A DNA stretch of 53,172 nt from a virus. Location of the stretch: positions 1-53,172 of the IMG/VR virus record IMGVR_UViG_3300009181_000099. One strand, 5' to 3'. Below are positions 51,729 to 53,172 of this stretch, one piece after another. The notes below the pieces were generated by a model. That model saw only the letters and a list, made by a program, of their open reading frames with translations. It was not told the DNA's origin and did no database searches. The translations under genes and the position numbers were made by a program. Position 1 is the stretch's first letter; each line of letters starts with the position of its first letter.

Positions 51729-52094
51729 ATGTATCTAAATAATAAAGATCTCTACATAGAGGTAATCATATCAAAAGCTCAAGGAAAACTCACAAGAAAT
51801 GCTGAGAAAATGTTAGAGCTACTAGCAAAGAAAACAATTAAAAAAATGAGATACTGGTCTAATGATGATAAATTAGATTGTTACCAATCCGGATTACTTG
51901 ATATGTTCCAAAACTGGTACAACTTCAATGAAGATAAATCGGTAAACGCATTTGCTTACTTCACGGAGGTATTTAAAAGAGGAATAGCTAAAGGATTTAA
52001 TGAGTTGTATAAGAAAAAAGGAGATAATGATAATTTAATTAAATTATTATCAATCGAGGGATCAAATGATGGCATGGGACTCCACTCACTCTAA
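51729..52094 (+). CDS. 55: Late sigma factor (T4 gp55-like, 121 aa)
   Basis: Matches the compact sigma-70-region-2-like pattern of T4 gp55: YLNNKDLYIEVIISKAQGKL (2-21), DDKLDCYQSGLLDMFQNWYN (46-65), FNEDKSVNAFAYFTEVFKRG (66-85) including the [PA]xAYFT signature, and a C-terminal SNDGMGLHSL that may be the clamp-binding tail. In T4, gp55 directs host RNA polymerase to the -10-like late promoter TATAAATA with help from gp33 and the clamp. An in-frame stop just upstream fixes the ATG at 51729. Shorter than T4 gp55 (185), as in many non-enteric relatives. Confidence 0.8.
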   Translation: MYLNNKDLYIEVIISKAQGKLTRNAEKMLELLAKKTIKKMRYWSNDDKLDCYQSGLLDMFQNWYNFNEDKSVNAFAYFTEVFKRGIAKGFNELYKKKGDNDNLIKLLSIEGSNDGMGLHSL

Positions 52095-52133
52095 TATCAC
52101 TCTAATATCAATCTAAAAACATTTGATATAGTT

Positions 52134-52247
52134 ATGACACCAGCATTTGGTACCGCTAATATACCAATAACTATATTTCCTTCAAGACAAAAAAGACGAA
52201 AAGAAAAAATTCAAAACATCTTTAAAATAAAAAAACCACTCAAATGA
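52134..52247 (+). CDS. Possible small basic peptide or gp55 readthrough extension (37 aa)
   Basis: The frame of the sigma gene stays open after its TAA (52092-52094) up to a TGA at 52245 inside the terminator. An ATG at 52134 would give a 37-residue basic peptide (MTPAFGTANIPITIFPSRQK, then RRKEKIQNIFKIKKPLK). It may be a real small gene, a readthrough tail or chance. Confidence 0.3.
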   Translation: MTPAFGTANIPITIFPSRQKRRKEKIQNIFKIKKPLK

Positions 52248-52256
52248 GTGGTTTTT
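52231..52256. terminator. Bidirectional rho-independent terminator
   Basis: AAAAACCACTCA, loop AA, TGAGTGGTTTTT between the sigma-factor unit (+) and the glutamine synthetase gene (-). Confidence 0.85.
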
Positions 52257-52269
52257 ATTTTTATTAATA

Positions 52270-53172
52270 TTAAGCTTCTGTTTCAACACCACTATATACC
52301 GTTTCTAACATTCTTTCTGAAACTAAATAAGGATCACAATTTGATGCTGGTCTTCTATCTTCAAAGTAACCTTTCTTTTCAATTATAGCTTGTGCTGGAA
52401 TTCTAATAGAAGTATCTCTTGTAGAAAATCCATAACTGAAATCATTAATACTTGATGTTTCGTGTTGTCCTGTTAATCTTTCTTCATTGAATAAACCATA
52501 GATTTCAATGTGTTCTTTTTGAAATCTCTCTAATTTAGGCATCGTTTCTTTGATTACATCTAATCCACCTTCTTCTCTCATTTCCTTAGTAGAAAAGTTC
52601 ACATGACATCCAGTTCCGTTCCAGTCCCCTTTTAATGGTTTTGGATGAAGTGAAACATTAGTATCATACTTTTCAGCAACTCTTTGTAGTAAATATCTAG
52701 AAACCCATAATTGGTCTGATCCATTTAATGATGTAACTGGACCAATTTGATATTCCCATTGTCCGAGTAATACTTCAGCGTTTATTCCTGATATATCTAA
52801 ACCTACTTCTATACACATATCCATATGCTCTTCAACTATATTACGACCAATAACCGTATCAGCTCCGATTCCACAATAATAATCACCTTGTGGTCTTGGA
52901 TTTAATGAGGTTCCTATTCCTGGATGTAAAATATCTTTTGTAAATCCTAATGGTAAACCTTCACCTTCAACAAAAGGATTTCCTGTCTTATGTGTTAGTG
53001 TGTATTCTTGTTCCCAACCAAACCAAGGTTGTTCGTTTTTATCAATCGTCTCACTTAATCCTAACTGATTCATTTTTTCTTCTAACTTATATCTGTGATT
53101 AGTTATGTGTGGAGTTCCGTCAGGATTTAATACTTCACAAAATACTAATCTGTGTGGATATCCTCTGAATGG
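52270..53172 (-). CDS. glnII: Type II glutamine synthetase, C-terminal 300 residues (5' end outside window)
   Basis: The frame is open to the window edge; the ATG at 53073 is internal because the preceding codons read PFRGYPHRLVFCEVLNPDG, a normal GSII segment. Clear eukaryote-like GSII motifs: WFGWEQEYTL, GDYYCGIGAD, NAEVLLGQWEYQIGP, GDWNGTGCHVNFSTKEMREE, INDFSYGFSTRDTSIRIP and RPASNCDPYLVSERMLETV. Metal-binding Glu residues and substrate Arg appear intact, so it should be active: glutamate + ammonia + ATP to glutamine. GSII-type enzymes occur in eukaryotes and some bacteria, including Bacteroidota. In a phage it is an auxiliary metabolic gene, possibly sustaining nucleotide and amino-acid synthesis. 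Ends at the shared terminator. Confidence 0.92.
   Translation of the reverse strand, partial: PFRGYPHRLVFCEVLNPDGTPHITNHRYKLEEKMNQLGLSETIDKNEQPWFGWEQEYTLTHKTGNPFVEGEGLPLGFTKDILHPGIGTSLNPRPQGDYYCGIGADTVIGRNIVEEHMDMCIEVGLDISGINAEVLLGQWEYQIGPVTSLNGSDQLWVSRYLLQRVAEKYDTNVSLHPKPLKGDWNGTGCHVNFSTKEMREEGGLDVIKETMPKLERFQKEHIEIYGLFNEERLTGQHETSSINDFSYGFSTRDTSIRIPAQAIIEKKGYFEDRRPASNCDPYLVSERMLETVYSGVETEA

Overview
The window is a stretch of a T4-like, contractile-tailed bacteriophage (myovirus) genome, strongly AT-rich, whose host is most likely a member of the Bacteroidota (Flavobacteriia-like). The T4-type relationship rests on recognisable counterparts of the large terminase gp17, tail sheath gp18, tail tube gp19, baseplate gp25 and gp26-like proteins, tail-sheath stabiliser gp15, clamp-loader gp44, recombination nuclease gp47 and the late sigma factor gp55. 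The host assignment rests on one complete Bacteroidota-type promoter (TTTG-N19-TATATTTG at 38862-38892), further TATATTTG elements, near absence of Shine-Dalgarno sequences, and a glutamine synthetase and ClpS of types common in that phylum.

Layout. 1-9277 (+): end of a collagen-like fibre gene, a 2108-residue solenoid fibre, two small companions and a glycosyltransferase. 9278-12284 (-): an operon with an APS-kinase/nucleotidyltransferase fusion, a DUF2061 membrane protein and a sulfotransferase, headed by two small unknown genes. 12365-18276 (+): a 1352-residue repeat-rich candidate tape measure and four small genes, closed by a two-way terminator. 18336-24497 (-): a 2053-residue baseplate/fibre-like protein. 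24568-27603 (+): a run of small genes whose N-termini look like T4 capsid-targeting leaders. 27616-29114 (-): gp47-type nuclease and a zinc-ribbon orphan. 29229-35212: tail tube (+), gp26-like protein, its small partner and a double-size sheath (-). 35274-38727 (-): two more leader-bearing proteins. 38925-41511 (+): small genes, the first under a host-type promoter. 41512-45139: candidate small terminase, TerL, ClpS and a HAD phosphatase. 45252-47632 (+): a spanin-like pair, a Gln/Glu-rich repeat protein and an isochorismatase-fold protein. 47653-53172: gp25, clamp loader, gp15-like protein, an unknown, gp55 and the C-terminal part of a type II glutamine synthetase cut by the window end.

Two regulatory layers are visible. 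Host-type TAnnTTTG promoters precede a few genes that may be early. A recurrent 10-mer, TTAATATATA, lies just upstream of at least 13 transcription-unit starts on both strands, often only 4-5 bp before the ATG. It is a good candidate for the late promoter read by the gp55 homologue encoded at 51729. Rho-independent terminators of the form A-rich/stem/T-tract separate the units, several serving both strands.

Most interesting points: a probably late-expressed phage sulfation module (PAPS-forming kinase fused to a HUP-type nucleotidyltransferase, DUF2061 protein, sulfotransferase) next to a glycosyltransferase and the fibre genes; a family of about ten proteins sharing a T4 internal-protein-like leader ending in a predicted prohead-protease site; the leader/promoter architecture; phage-borne ClpS and GSII; and several greatly enlarged tail proteins. 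No tRNA, CRISPR array or insertion sequence was seen, and no stretch longer than 300 bases lacks a gene.
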